The notes: a model not told the origin generated them from the sequence alone. A stretch of DNA of 38,407 nt from Methylobacter sp. (GCA_026399025.1 JAPLRU010000050.1:1-38407); one strand, 5' to 3'. Counted from the first letter of the stretch, positions 17,429 through 27,130 are shown. Program-made: numbers and translations.

Positions 17429-20400
17429 TTGTCCGCTCCTGACGCTTGGGCGGTAACGGTGCGAAATAACCGATCAGCATTAATAACGCTCCGACACTGA
17501 TGAAAGAAATAATCCGCTCCATCGAATCATGGGCATGCAGGTCAAACAAGAATAATTTGACCACGACGACGGTCAGAAGCGCCGCGCCGACGATCCATAA
17601 TTGCCGCAGTTGATTTTTAGTCGCTGCAATAGCTAAGGATAAGCCGGTCAGCGTCCAGAAAATCGACAAACTCGTTTGCGTCAAAGGTTGGAGTAATATA
17701 TTTTCCGACCAAAATAATCCGGCCCAATGATGTAGGGTTCGCAACAGCATAAAATTAAGCCAGATGAAGCTAAAGCAGGCAATTTGGATGTAGCGGCTGC
17801 GCTTTTGGATTTTGGACAATTGTTGCTCGGGCAGTAAAGAAATAAAACGCAGCCCTGTTGCCAAGACAATGGCTTGCATGAGTTCGGCTGGATTGATTAA
17901 CGGCAGCCAGGGTAGGGGGCTGGAATCGGCAGGCGATTTTAACGCGACCAACGACCAGAGTATCAGTCCCCAAATTAACGGCTTGGCCGTCCAGTTTAAA
18001 TAATCATTCCGATAGCGGGTGAACGGCCAACATTTAGGCAACATAATTAACCATAATGCGACGCTGGGCAGCAGCGGAAATAAGGCAATATGCCAACCGT
18101 TAACGAGTTCCAGGTGCTCGCTTAAATGCCAGGAAGCTTCCCAGGTCGACAAAATCACCAGCAATAATAAGCTAAGGCCGCGAAACGACGCTGGGCAGCG
18201 TTGCTTCTTGTCGTCATAAAACAGCCAGTACAACGCGCCAAAAGCTACCGGCCAGAGCAGATAACCGGCTTCAAACGGCCAAGACACACCCGTGCTGGTG
18301 TCGGGCAAATCAAAAGGGTGCATCGTGTGAGTGAACAAGCCGCTTATCGCTAAAAATACCATCACCGGAAATAATCCGAAGGCTAAGATCCGCAATTGAG
18401 GCCATTGGTAACGGCTTGCGAGAGCGTTAAACAGCAGGCTTAACATTGAACCGACCAGTAATAATTGCCAAAAACCTTCCCAAAACAGCAGCACGGCTAA
18501 AAACAGCCCGGTAAAAATATGCAGGTTTAAACGGGTGTTAGGGCTGATTTGCCCGGCATTTTTTAAGCTTAAAAAGTAGGCCGCAAAAGCCAAAGGCCAC
18601 AACCCTAGACCGTAACCGGCGCTGGGATGGCTCGATTGGTTGAAAATGATCAGCGAGTCCAGTATCAGCGGGAGCATCATGCTCAAGGCGGCGTAATTGG
18701 AGGCCGTCCATTGCAAACGGCGGCCCAATTGGGTTAATAATACAGTCAGGACGACGGTTAGCGACAACAGCAAATCGCTTTGCACCGGGAGTAAATCATG
18801 CTGTTCAATTTGGTAGTTATAGCCTGCAAACAACCCAATCAAGCTGTAAGCCAATAATAACGGGGACAGCATTTGCTCGAATTTGCGGCGGCCGGTAAAG
18901 TCCCGTGACAACAACCAACTGCTTAGCCCGCCGCAAATACTGACGATGACGACACCGATAAAGCCGCTGTTGAAAAAAGCGGCGCCGTGGGTTGCACTCG
19001 CGGCATCCGTCAACAAAGCCACACCCGCGCAAAACTGCAAACCTAACGCGAAAATGCGGCGCACCACGTGTTGTTGGCGGATGCTGACCCATAACACACC
19101 GGTGCCTTCCACCGCCCAGGTTGCTGAAGTGGTCGAGCCGTCCAGCGCAAAAGGAATCGCCAAGGTGATAAAAATCACACAGACCGACAACAAGGTTTCG
19201 CTTAAGAATTTAAGCGATTCGCTAAAGCGCTTCCAGACCCAAGCCGCCAAAGCTAAATAAAACAGGCTCAGCACAAATGCACTGATAGCCACCCCGTATT
19301 CATAGTCTTTAACCATCGCCGCTTGCAGCCCAAAGGCTAAAATCGGCGTGCCGAAGATTAAAGTGCCGTCGATAGGATCCTTAAAATCGGGGATGCGCCG
19401 TGTTGCATATAAAACGGCAATGCCGGTATAAAACAGAAAAAACAAAATTAAAAACGGTTCGACCGTGGCGAAATTTTCCGGCTGATAGTTGCCTGCGCCC
19501 CAGAATGCACCGATGGCAAAAGTAAAAGTAAAGCCGACCCAATTTAAAAGCCGCCATGCCTTAAACCAGGCAATGGCAAAAATCCCTGCGTTCAATACCG
19601 CATAAAAACTGAATAAGCCGACGTAATTATTGGTGCCGGACGAAGTTAAAATCGGCGCGAGAAAACCGCCGATGCTGCCGAGCAAGGCTAAAGACGAGGT
19701 GTTTTCGAGTACGGCCAAGGTTGCGGACAGCGCGACCAACAGCACTAACAGCGCGAACGCCAGTGCCGAGGGTAATAAATGGTATAAGTTATAGCCGGCA
19801 AAAATGGTTAAATACAGCAAACCCACCGCCCCGCCTTGAATTAGCAAAGCATAAGCGCCGCGCGATTCCCGAAGTCGCCAACCTAGCGCCAGTAAAGCTA
19901 TCGCGGCCGCTGCCACGGCTGATAAACGCAATTCGATCGGGACGTAGCCGCGATCTATGGCAAGGTTGAGTAAAAAAGACACGCCGACGAATAAAATGAC
20001 GATACCGACCCGAACAAAGGTATTGCCATCGCTAAACCAGCGCCAGACATAGTTATACAGTTTTTCTAGATCGGAAGGTTCGGTGCTAACCGGCGGTGAG
20101 TAAGGTTCCGGTTCCGGCTTTGTTGAGAATTGTTGTGCGACGGCTTCAAGCAGCCATGAGGTATCTTCTGTTTGCGCTTCCGGGGGTTCTTCGACTAAGG
20201 CGGTAATAGCCCAGGCCGGTTGATCTGGCTCTTCCTCTTCTTCCTCTATATGTGTGCCTTTAAGTTGCGAGATTTCGGTTTGTAGATACTCGATTTGCCG
20301 TTCTAATTGCGTGACGCGCGGGGCTATTTTCAGCACATACCCCATTAGAAAACCGATAACGGCCCAGACCCAAATATGTTCATTAAGACTTGTAGCGATT

Positions 20401-20432
20401 ATTGCAGCTACAAAAGCGAGTATCCACTGCAT
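17421..20432 (-). CDS. DUF2339 family polytopic membrane protein
   Basis: A 1003-residue protein, mostly hydrophobic. Two N-terminal spans (1-36) are followed by a short coiled coil (VTQLERQIEYLQTEISQL), an acidic stretch (EEEEEEPDQP) and a linker to about 130, then more than twenty further membrane segments. The first of these carry the family pattern WFSDGNTFVRVGIVILFVGV and LLIQGGAVGLLYLTIFAGY. This is DUF2339, a family of unknown biochemical role, often paired with DUF3999 as here. AAGGTGG precedes the ATG at 20432. A cell-envelope role is inferred from membrane content and partner only. Confidence 0.88.
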   Translation of the reverse strand: MQWILAFVAAIIATSLNEHIWVWAVIGFLMGYVLKIAPRVTQLERQIEYLQTEISQLKGTHIEEEEEEPDQPAWAITALVEEPPEAQTEDTSWLLEAVAQQFSTKPEPEPYSPPVSTEPSDLEKLYNYVWRWFSDGNTFVRVGIVILFVGVSFLLNLAIDRGYVPIELRLSAVAAAAIALLALGWRLRESRGAYALLIQGGAVGLLYLTIFAGYNLYHLLPSALAFALLVLLVALSATLAVLENTSSLALLGSIGGFLAPILTSSGTNNYVGLFSFYAVLNAGIFAIAWFKAWRLLNWVGFTFTFAIGAFWGAGNYQPENFATVEPFLILFFLFYTGIAVLYATRRIPDFKDPIDGTLIFGTPILAFGLQAAMVKDYEYGVAISAFVLSLFYLALAAWVWKRFSESLKFLSETLLSVCVIFITLAIPFALDGSTTSATWAVEGTGVLWVSIRQQHVVRRIFALGLQFCAGVALLTDAASATHGAAFFNSGFIGVVIVSICGGLSSWLLSRDFTGRRKFEQMLSPLLLAYSLIGLFAGYNYQIEQHDLLPVQSDLLLSLTVVLTVLLTQLGRRLQWTASNYAALSMMLPLILDSLIIFNQSSHPSAGYGLGLWPLAFAAYFLSLKNAGQISPNTRLNLHIFTGLFLAVLLFWEGFWQLLLVGSMLSLLFNALASRYQWPQLRILAFGLFPVMVFLAISGLFTHTMHPFDLPDTSTGVSWPFEAGYLLWPVAFGALYWLFYDDKKQRCPASFRGLSLLLLVILSTWEASWHLSEHLELVNGWHIALFPLLPSVALWLIMLPKCWPFTRYRNDYLNWTAKPLIWGLILWSLVALKSPADSSPLPWLPLINPAELMQAIVLATGLRFISLLPEQQLSKIQKRSRYIQIACFSFIWLNFMLLRTLHHWAGLFWSENILLQPLTQTSLSIFWTLTGLSLAIAATKNQLRQLWIVGAALLTVVVVKLFLFDLHAHDSMERIISFISVGALLMLIGYFAPLPPKRQERTNA

Positions 20433-20999
20433 ACTAAATCCACCTTGTTGTTTTTAAGATTTGCCGGTTATGTACCGTATACCGTTGCCGCTGCATTTTT
20501 CTCCTTTCTGAAAGAAGTTTTAAAAATCAGGCAATGATGAGCTAACACTATAACTGACTGCCATTATTTATCACTACGAAATACCAGAAAATACTTCGGT
20601 TTTTGCGTATTAACTATAGAACACAAGATTTAGCTTGCGCAGGATGAGGGATGTGTAAACGAGGGGCAGATAACAGCTTCTTGTCGTGGTAATTTTGCCA
20701 CCGGAGCATACTCTATTAGCAAGCGGACTCTCTCGACATCAGCCGGCGCAAGCAAGGATGGGGTCGGATGGGGTTTTATGGATAGGCGGCAAACTGGCGA
20801 TAGAAACGCGATGCTCAGCGCTAATAAGCGTTCCTCATCACTGCCGGTAGAAAATAAGACGTGATGATTGATTAACATTTTTTGAATGATCAGGGGGAAA
20901 CCCGTTGATTGCCGTTTTAGGCTTATCTGTGTTTATCAGCGTCGTCTACATTCGAATGCTTCGGGTGGCTGAGCTCTTCGTCTTAATTTTTATGCGGGT
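20433..20999. other. intergenic region, DUF2339 to GH5
   Basis: 567 bp with no gene I can support. An 82-codon open frame on the minus strand (20630-20878) and an overlapping open frame on the plus strand lack recognisable motifs and ribosome binding sites. The part next to 20432 is AT-rich and presumably holds the DUF2339 promoter, but I cannot place it. Confidence 0.4.
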
Positions 21000-22049
21000 T
21001 TAAGATCCTTTACGCCATTTACATTCGGCGGTAACTGTATCCGTTTGGGCGGTGTCCTGCAATCTTGCTTGAATGCGTTGTAGTTTAGGACGGTCAACAC
21101 CGTTAATCGGCTCTAAAGATAAGGGATAGCTATCTTTCCAGGTTCCGCCGGCCCAATAAAACCAGCCCAGACAATTTCGGTCGGCCATATCCATAAATTT
21201 ATCCATTGCAGGCTGCCACTTCGGATCGTCGGGGACTCCCCATTCGCCGATGAGGCCTCGTTGCCGATAGCTTGAAAGCCAAGATATAAAGGGTTGTAAA
21301 CGTTGCTCTACCAGTAATGGCAGGTCTACATCACTATCTAAGCCGCCTGAATAATGTCCGCTGTAGTCAGCATCGAAAAAAATGTGGGCTTCGTATACGA
21401 TCAACTGCTTCGGATCTTTAACAAAGGGCTGCGGATTATGATGGGCCCAGTATTGCGCGTTACTCCAGCCATCGCCCGCTACATAGATAGAATGCCTGGA
21501 ATCGATATAGCGAACGCCGTCCACACCGGCTTGAGCCACTAGAGGCCAATGCCCGTTCATATCGTGAGGCTCATTCATCAGTCCATAGGCCAGCAGGGCC
21601 GGATGATTTTTTACGACTTTAGCCAGTCGCCACCAAAAGTTTCTGAATGCCTTAGCTGGAACCGCCGAGGTTCCGACAATATTTTTGCGGTAGCGCCCGA
21701 AATTATGCATATCCAATACCACGCGCTGATTCCGAAGGGCCGCTTCATCCAGGAAGCGAGTGATCTGGGCCAGATAGACCGGATTGAGCGGGCCGAATTG
21801 TTTAGGTTGGAGTTGTTCCCAACTGAAGGGCAATCGAATCGTGCTGAATCCGGCTGCGCTGTAGTACTGGAGCTTGGCTGCTGTAGGAAAGGTATAGTTA
21901 ATGGTGGTGCCGTCCGGAAAACGATTCGGGGCAAACTCGGCGCCTGCCAGATTAACGCCTCGCAATAACGGGTTTCCGGCCGCCATAACAGCGGGGGACC
22001 AGAGCCAGCAGGCTTGAACTGTAATAATAAGGGCGATTAATTTAAACAT
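21000..22049 (-). CDS. secreted glycoside hydrolase family 5 (endoglucanase-like)
   Basis: A GH5 TIM-barrel enzyme that would cleave a beta-linked polysaccharide outside the cytoplasm. I start at ATG 22049 (349 residues), which gives a proper signal peptide (MFKLIALIITVQACWLWSPAVMA); a TTG start at 22103 would bury it. Family segments are RGVNLAGAEF, AAGFSTIRLPFSWEQLQP, the acid/base LMNEPHD (Glu160) and the nucleophile GLIGEWG (Glu269), with VLDMHNFGRY between. It is about half identical by eye to the GH5 at 25841-26869. It is the last gene of the glycan region, after a 356-bp gap with a possible promoter, so a role in trimming or releasing the exported glycan is likely but not proven. Confidence 0.88.
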   Translation of the reverse strand: MFKLIALIITVQACWLWSPAVMAAGNPLLRGVNLAGAEFAPNRFPDGTTINYTFPTAAKLQYYSAAGFSTIRLPFSWEQLQPKQFGPLNPVYLAQITRFLDEAALRNQRVVLDMHNFGRYRKNIVGTSAVPAKAFRNFWWRLAKVVKNHPALLAYGLMNEPHDMNGHWPLVAQAGVDGVRYIDSRHSIYVAGDGWSNAQYWAHHNPQPFVKDPKQLIVYEAHIFFDADYSGHYSGGLDSDVDLPLLVEQRLQPFISWLSSYRQRGLIGEWGVPDDPKWQPAMDKFMDMADRNCLGWFYWAGGTWKDSYPLSLEPINGVDRPKLQRIQARLQDTAQTDTVTAECKWRKGS

Positions 22050-22405
22050 TGTCGTAACTCTTTGATAAAACAGGGTATGGGCTAAGGCAGCAGGCACGGT
22101 CAAAATGTGATGATAGTGATCGTGATTTGTTTTAACCGCTGTCGGTAAGCGTGTTAATTCTGCTGAAGATCGCTCAAACTTTCTGCACTGTTTCTCACGG
22201 AATCCGAATTAACATCGGCTTTGGCAGATACCCGGTCCACAGATTTGCCGATTTTTGTGCCGTTATTGAAATCACCCATCCGTAAACCACGGCAAAATTT
22301 TCGTTGCGGTTGGGCAATGTCAAGGTTGCTCTTCGACAATCCGGTCGAAAACTGCATTCGGCTCATCGTCATGGGATATAGTCGCCGCGTTATCGGCTGC
22401 GGACG
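22050..22405. other. intergenic region, GH5 to flippase
   Basis: A minus-strand TTGACC (22103-22098) with CATACC 18 nt later may be a weak promoter for the GH5 gene. A 72-codon minus-strand frame (22154-22372) follows the flippase stop but has no ribosome binding site, hydrophobic segment or known motif. I do not call it. Confidence 0.35.
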
Positions 22406-23692
22406 CTATGTTCGAATTTTTGATTTGACTCTGTATATTATCAGCCAAGTCACTATCACGGTAAGCGTGAGTACAACGAGTTTTGTATAAACGGCGCCCA
22501 AAATTCCAAAATAATGTAGCGAATAAAAAAGTACCGGCGCTGTTGCTAAAGATGACACTATCATTATATAGGTTCTGGTTAACTGCCGACCAATGCCGCG
22601 AAGTAAATCCACGCCTGTGCCCAATAAACCCATTAGCAAGGGATAGACGCATAAGTGTTTTATAATATCGACCGATGGCTGATATTTTTGTCCAAGCAGC
22701 AGAGGTAATATCCAGGCTAAATAATAGATACATACTCCTATTATCAGCGAAGTAATAATAAGGTAGGGCAGTACTTTAAAAGAAAATAAGATCCCGTCAT
22801 TTTCACTTTTATGACTGAATTTAAAGTATCTAACATAAGCCGCATAGAGTATCCCTCTAACGGGTGAGCAGGCGGCGTCTACTAATTTAAATGCGGCCGC
22901 ATAATATCCCCCTTGCTCCGAACCCATCAACGCTGAAATTATAGGTTTATCAAGGTCTTTTAATGCAGCCAGAGAGGCTTGCTCAATACAGAACTGCATG
23001 CCGATTATAAATTCCGATCTCACTCTGCCAAATTTAGGCGGGCCAAGATGATAGATCACATACAATAGGCTAAAGCAGGTTGAGAGCAAACCGCCTGAAA
23101 AATACCACATCGCCCATTGATCTAAATTAAAAGTCAGCGAATAGTGGAGGGCAAATAATAAAGAAAATAGCTTGGTCAGTGTTGTAACAAGATTAATGAC
23201 TAACTGGTTTCTTGCCCGTTCAAACACGACGAAACACGCTTTTGCAAAGAAAATGGTTTTAGTGAAAAGTAAATCCGCTGTTATGAATAATAATAACGAT
23301 AGGTTGCTGACTGAAGATGCATTAAGCGTAAAATATAATATACAGAATAATAAGGCCGATAATACCGGATAGGTGGCTAAAATAAGGACTAAGCCTCTGC
23401 CGAAGTTTATTTGAAACTTTTCTTTTGCAACCGATACGTTTTTGATCAGTATTTGGTCGCATCCCCATCCTGCAAAAACAGACCCCATAATAATTATTGC
23501 TGTTATCGAGGCAAAAATTCCATAACTCGATGGGCCGAGTTTCTTGGAAATAAGAATGGCATAAGCGGCCTGCACAAAAATTTGAAGAACGAAATCCGTT
23601 GTATAAACAAAGCTGTTTCGTACAAGCCGGTGTTTAGGGGTATTTTCAACTGCTTTCATCTTTGCATGTTTTCTGCCGAAGACAAAACTCAT
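22406..23692 (-). CDS. polysaccharide flippase (Wzx/MOP superfamily)
   Basis: The 428-residue protein has about 12 membrane segments and the N-terminal pattern of oligosaccharide flippases (RNSFVYTTDFVLQIFVQAAYAILISKKLGPSSYGIFASI). These proteins turn lipid-linked repeat units from the cytosolic to the periplasmic face. The ATG overlaps the stop of the upstream glycosyltransferase by one base (TAATG). Met12 (MKAVENTPK) is an alternative start without a better ribosome binding site. It serves the surrounding glycan genes; substrate unknown. Confidence 0.85.
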   Translation of the reverse strand: MSFVFGRKHAKMKAVENTPKHRLVRNSFVYTTDFVLQIFVQAAYAILISKKLGPSSYGIFASITAIIIMGSVFAGWGCDQILIKNVSVAKEKFQINFGRGLVLILATYPVLSALLFCILYFTLNASSVSNLSLLLFITADLLFTKTIFFAKACFVVFERARNQLVINLVTTLTKLFSLLFALHYSLTFNLDQWAMWYFSGGLLSTCFSLLYVIYHLGPPKFGRVRSEFIIGMQFCIEQASLAALKDLDKPIISALMGSEQGGYYAAAFKLVDAACSPVRGILYAAYVRYFKFSHKSENDGILFSFKVLPYLIITSLIIGVCIYYLAWILPLLLGQKYQPSVDIIKHLCVYPLLMGLLGTGVDLLRGIGRQLTRTYIMIVSSLATAPVLFYSLHYFGILGAVYTKLVVLTLTVIVTWLIIYRVKSKIRT

Positions 23693-24705
23693 TAAATCAA
23701 TCTTCGATTTATTATTCTGAGTGCATGGTTATACATTCTTTGCACTTTTGTATTGTTTTGCCTGGCGGCCGACCAGTCGCACATACTGTCGTTCAAGTTA
23801 TAATATCCTCGTTGCTCATCCGGCAAATCACCGGTTTCGATGCGATGAATAATAGCCGGCAAATCTTGGTAAAACTGTTCAGTCCGAAACGGAGGATGCA
23901 GCGACCACATACCCTGTTCTTTGCCAAGATAGTCAACTCTAATGAGCTTACGTTGTTGCAGGGTATGACTTAATACCGCCTCGAACTCTCTGGACTGAGG
24001 CGGATTGCCCAGCAGAAACGCTTTCAGTTGTTGATTAAAGCTTGGCCGCACCCCTTCAAGATAACCCATGCGGCTCTCTATTAATTGAGGACGAGTAACG
24101 AATAGTCGAGTGCTTACGCTATTGAAGGCATATGAACGAGGCCGAGAATAAGGCCGGACTGAAGTATCCGATTGCCCTTTTAATATACCTTCAGGGTGAG
24201 GCGGTCCGGACAACGGCGCAACATAGATTACATTAGTATCCGTATCCAGAATGTCCTCCGCTTCATCGATCCAGGTCCGGCTTAATCCGCCAAACATCAT
24301 ATCCGAATCCATATGAATGACAGTGCGCGCTCTGACTTTCCAGAGACCGTACAGATAAGAGTAAAACGGGCCGCCATCCCAGGCTTTGATTGGAATATCG
24401 TGTTTATTAAAAAACTTATGGGCTACGGCATGACGTATTTCAGCAGAGGTATCGACTTCGTCAACGGTGATAAAACTGTATTCTCCGGCAATAAGGTTAA
24501 TTATTGAATAAATCTTGCGAAGGTTATCGGCGAAATGATCGGATCGGTAACGTCCGCTTTCGCTGTTATGCAGGTCGAGAGTTAAGCGTACTCGGTCAAT
24601 AGTGCTTCCCCATGCTTTTATCTGATGCCTTAACAGGATTTCAAAGTGTTTATGGTCGTTGGGATGAATATTTATTTGAAGTTCACGATTAACCATTTCA
24701 TTCAT
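23692..24705 (-). CDS. putative GT-A type glycosyltransferase
   Basis: A soluble 337-residue protein. I do not recognise a specific family, but residues 112-145 (GPFYSYLYGLWKVRARTVIHMDSDMMF...) carry a DxD-type metal and sugar-nucleotide motif (Asp133-Ser-Asp135) after a hydrophobic strand, and the N-terminal half alternates strands and helices as in GT-A folds. The C-terminal third (LGKEQGMWSLHPPFRTEQFYQDLP) resembles the closing part of such enzymes. It is joined to the flippase by a 1-bp overlap, which supports a role in the same glycan. The IS982 element ends 95 bp ahead of its start. Confidence 0.65.
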   Translation of the reverse strand: MNEMVNRELQINIHPNDHKHFEILLRHQIKAWGSTIDRVRLTLDLHNSESGRYRSDHFADNLRKIYSIINLIAGEYSFITVDEVDTSAEIRHAVAHKFFNKHDIPIKAWDGGPFYSYLYGLWKVRARTVIHMDSDMMFGGLSRTWIDEAEDILDTDTNVIYVAPLSGPPHPEGILKGQSDTSVRPYSRPRSYAFNSVSTRLFVTRPQLIESRMGYLEGVRPSFNQQLKAFLLGNPPQSREFEAVLSHTLQQRKLIRVDYLGKEQGMWSLHPPFRTEQFYQDLPAIIHRIETGDLPDEQRGYYNLNDSMCDWSAARQNNTKVQRMYNHALRIINRRLI

Positions 24706-24791
24706 TAGGTCATTCCTATGTATGCTTCAGAGGTAGGAATATTGAACCACCATAATCCTATTTAATATATAAACCCGACATTGTTAGTTAC

Positions 24792-24800
24792 TCATATAAT
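24792..24800 (+). repeat. target-site duplication, left copy
   Basis: TCATATAAT, repeated exactly at 25796-25804 on the other side of the IS982 element. Confidence 0.9.
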
Positions 24801-25795
24801 ACGCGATGCTCAACTTTTAAACCTCAACTAATGACTCAAAAAGCAAAGTCGGGGTGCCCATAAGTTTTCCCAAGAAGCAGCCCATCGTGTGGGCAAGCAG
24901 TTTACGGAAGAAACGGTTAGCTAAATGCCAAGTGTCGCGAGCCCTCACTTTTTCAATATGAAACCGTTCGGTCAATTGTCCAATAACGGTTTCCACTAAG
25001 CGTCTGCTTGACATCAGTTGGCTGACAAACGACTTTGGTCTTAAGTCTTGCATGTTTTTCCGTAAAGGGGTTTGCAAATCAATATCTTGTTGTTCCAATT
25101 CTTGCTTTAGGCTGGGACGAATATAGCCTTTGTCTCCGATTAGCAAGCCGTGCAGACCGGCGAGCATCTCAGGCAGCACATCCCGTTCGTCCACATTCGC
25201 GGCGGTCAAAGCATAGCCACAGATGATGCCTTCGAAACTGATCAGCACATGCCCTTCAAAGCCATAATATTTCTCATCCTTCGCCGCGCAATAGCTGAAT
25301 CCTGCTTCGCCCTTGAAACAACGGCTGCCGGATGCTCGAGCATACTTGCAGACCGGCATCGGAAAGCCGTCAACCAAGTGGATTGAGTCCTCCAGCGCCC
25401 CGATTTGCCACGCGATGTGATCCTGTATACGCCTTTTCAGATCCCATAAATTAGCGCTTTGCTTGGCGAAGTTGGCACGCGACCCCAAGTTAGGAAACCA
25501 GTTATGCCAATGATTACGAAAATAGCGCCATATACCCTTATCCTGGTCTTTGCCCATGAATTCACCCACGATCTCCATCGTGATAACTTCGGCGTCGCTC
25601 AGCTTGGGCATAAAACCACGACTTCTTAGCGGTTGGTTGACGATTGTTCGGCAGATATCTTCTACACAGCAATAAACATAAATGATAAAGTCTTCTACTG
25701 ACATGGCCCTTCTCCCTCATAAAATTGCTTTTGGTAGAACAACTCTACGGGAGCCGTGTCCTTGTCTTCAACTCATTTAAAGTTGAGCATCGCGT
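24801..25795 (-). mobile_element. IS982-family insertion sequence, intact
   Basis: The 995-bp element is bounded by inverted repeats: ACGCGATGCTCAACTTTTAA at the left end (24801-24820) and its near-perfect complement ending at 25795. Nine-bp direct repeats TCATATAAT flank it exactly. It contains one full-length transposase gene. Length, single gene and direct-repeat size fit IS982. The intact ends suggest recent insertion. It sits between two glycan genes without breaking either. Confidence 0.92.
24817..25704 (-). CDS. IS982 family transposase (DDE)
   Basis: The 295-residue transposase fills the element. It shows the family pattern KLSDAEVITMEIVGEFMG, YFRNHWHNWFP, HLVDGFPMPVCKYARA with its aspartate, the second aspartate in GLLIGDKGYI, and the C-terminal RRLVETVIGQLTERFHIE, in which a glutamate completes the DDE set. 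The frame is uninterrupted, so the enzyme may be active. Start ATG 25704. Confidence 0.93.
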   Translation of the reverse strand: MSVEDFIIYVYCCVEDICRTIVNQPLRSRGFMPKLSDAEVITMEIVGEFMGKDQDKGIWRYFRNHWHNWFPNLGSRANFAKQSANLWDLKRRIQDHIAWQIGALEDSIHLVDGFPMPVCKYARASGSRCFKGEAGFSYCAAKDEKYYGFEGHVLISFEGIICGYALTAANVDERDVLPEMLAGLHGLLIGDKGYIRPSLKQELEQQDIDLQTPLRKNMQDLRPKSFVSQLMSSRRLVETVIGQLTERFHIEKVRARDTWHLANRFFRKLLAHTMGCFLGKLMGTPTLLFESLVEV

Positions 25796-25804
25796 TCATA
25801 TAAT
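25796..25804 (+). repeat. target-site duplication, right copy
   Basis: TCATATAAT, matching 24792-24800. Confidence 0.9.
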
Positions 25805-25840
25805 ATAAACGAGCATATCTAAGTCCGATAAATATCGATG

Positions 25841-26869
25841 TTATTTATGAAGAGGATGCAAGTACTCTTTCAATTTTTTTAACAAAACCTTGTCTTGCCC
25901 ATCCACCGGCTCCAAGGATAACTCGTAGTCTGCTTTCCATTGTCCGCCGGCCCAAATAAACCAATCCAGGCACTCGGCATTAGTAATATCTATAAAACTA
26001 TCTACAGCATTATTAAATTTTGGATCGTTTGCGGGCAGACTCCATTCACCTATAACGCCTTTTTGTTTATTTGTTTTTAACCAAAAAATAAACGGCTGTA
26101 ATCTGGCGTTGATTCTCTCTTTAAAATTAACATTCTCACCCATCTTCTTATAACGGCCGCTAAAATCATCGTCAAAATAACTATGAGCGTCATAAACCAC
26201 TTTATTAACTGGATCAGTTACAAAAGGTCGCGGATTTGCTTTCGGCCAGGATGCGGCTCCACTCCATTCGTCGCCATCAACATAGATGAGGTGTAATTTA
26301 TCAATGGTTCTAATTGCATTAATGCCATATTGCGCAGCCTCATGCCACAAGTTTTGAGTATCATGAGGCTCATTCATTAAGCTGTATGCATATAAAGCGG
26401 GATGATTATGAACAATTGACGCCAGTTTTTTCCATAGATCGTAAAATGCCGATGAAGGCACGTCTGATGAACCCAGCAGCCGATCCCTGTAACGCGCATA
26501 ATTATGTATATCGATAACCACGCGCTGATGGTATTTTTGGGCTTGATCCATGAAGGTTAATAAATTACTCGAATAGGTCTTATCTAAATCGCCAAATAGA
26601 GCCGGTTGTATTTTTTCCCAACCTATCGGTAATCGAACCGCGTTAAAACCTGCAAGACTATAATATTTAAGCTGTGCTTCGGTAGGAAATTTAAAATATT
26701 TTGCAGAAACTCCCGGTAAGCCGTTTTCACCGAATTCCGCGCCGGCAAGATTTATTCCGCGTATTTGATCAGGGCATTGATTATCGGCAACACTGTTATT
26801 AAGTCCAAACATGCCCAGTAATAGATAATAAATACACGCTAAAAGTAACTTATTAACCTTCGAAAGCAT
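25841..26869 (-). CDS. secreted glycoside hydrolase family 5 (endoglucanase-like), second copy
   Basis: The 342-residue protein has an N-terminal signal (KLLLACIYYLLLGMFGLNNSVAD), RGINLAGAEFGENG, YYSLAGFNAVRLPIGWEKIQP, the acid/base in LMNEPHD (Glu167) and the nucleophile in GVIGEWS (Glu275). It is a paralogue of the enzyme at 21000-22049, with long shared blocks (NHPAL.AY.LMNEPHD; RLQPFI.WL). The two have diverged at the loops after the catalytic strands, so they may differ in substrate or site of attack. Its codons are more AT-rich than those of the first copy. The gene stands between the IS982 element and a GT4 gene and probably has its own promoter in the 261-bp gap upstream. Confidence 0.88.
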   Translation of the reverse strand: MLSKVNKLLLACIYYLLLGMFGLNNSVADNQCPDQIRGINLAGAEFGENGLPGVSAKYFKFPTEAQLKYYSLAGFNAVRLPIGWEKIQPALFGDLDKTYSSNLLTFMDQAQKYHQRVVIDIHNYARYRDRLLGSSDVPSSAFYDLWKKLASIVHNHPALYAYSLMNEPHDTQNLWHEAAQYGINAIRTIDKLHLIYVDGDEWSGAASWPKANPRPFVTDPVNKVVYDAHSYFDDDFSGRYKKMGENVNFKERINARLQPFIFWLKTNKQKGVIGEWSLPANDPKFNNAVDSFIDITNAECLDWFIWAGGQWKADYELSLEPVDGQDKVLLKKLKEYLHPLHK

Positions 26870-27130
26870 AGTAAGTTTCCCAGGGAAATTCAGTGAGCAT
26901 TAATAATCTGAGTGCTTATAAATGTTTTTGCTAACCGGTTATAGTTCAACGAGCGTAAATGGTTTTATGGGCGGTTATTGATACTTTGTTTTTCTTAAAA
27001 ATCGAGCCATTGTTTCATACCTTCCAACCTTTGTCGTTCGTGCTTTACTGAAATAATGGTTAAATAATAATTAAATTATGCCGCTTTTCGATAGGGGTGG
27101 ACGTGACAGAATCGGCATGGAAAACCTTTA

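Noticed and set aside
20630-20878. 82-codon minus-strand frame upstream of GH5
   Set aside because: The plus strand is open over the same stretch, there is no Shine-Dalgarno and I see no family match.
22154-22372. 72-codon minus-strand frame after the flippase
   Set aside because: Composition is unlike its neighbours and there is no ribosome binding site; it could be a remnant but nothing identifies it.
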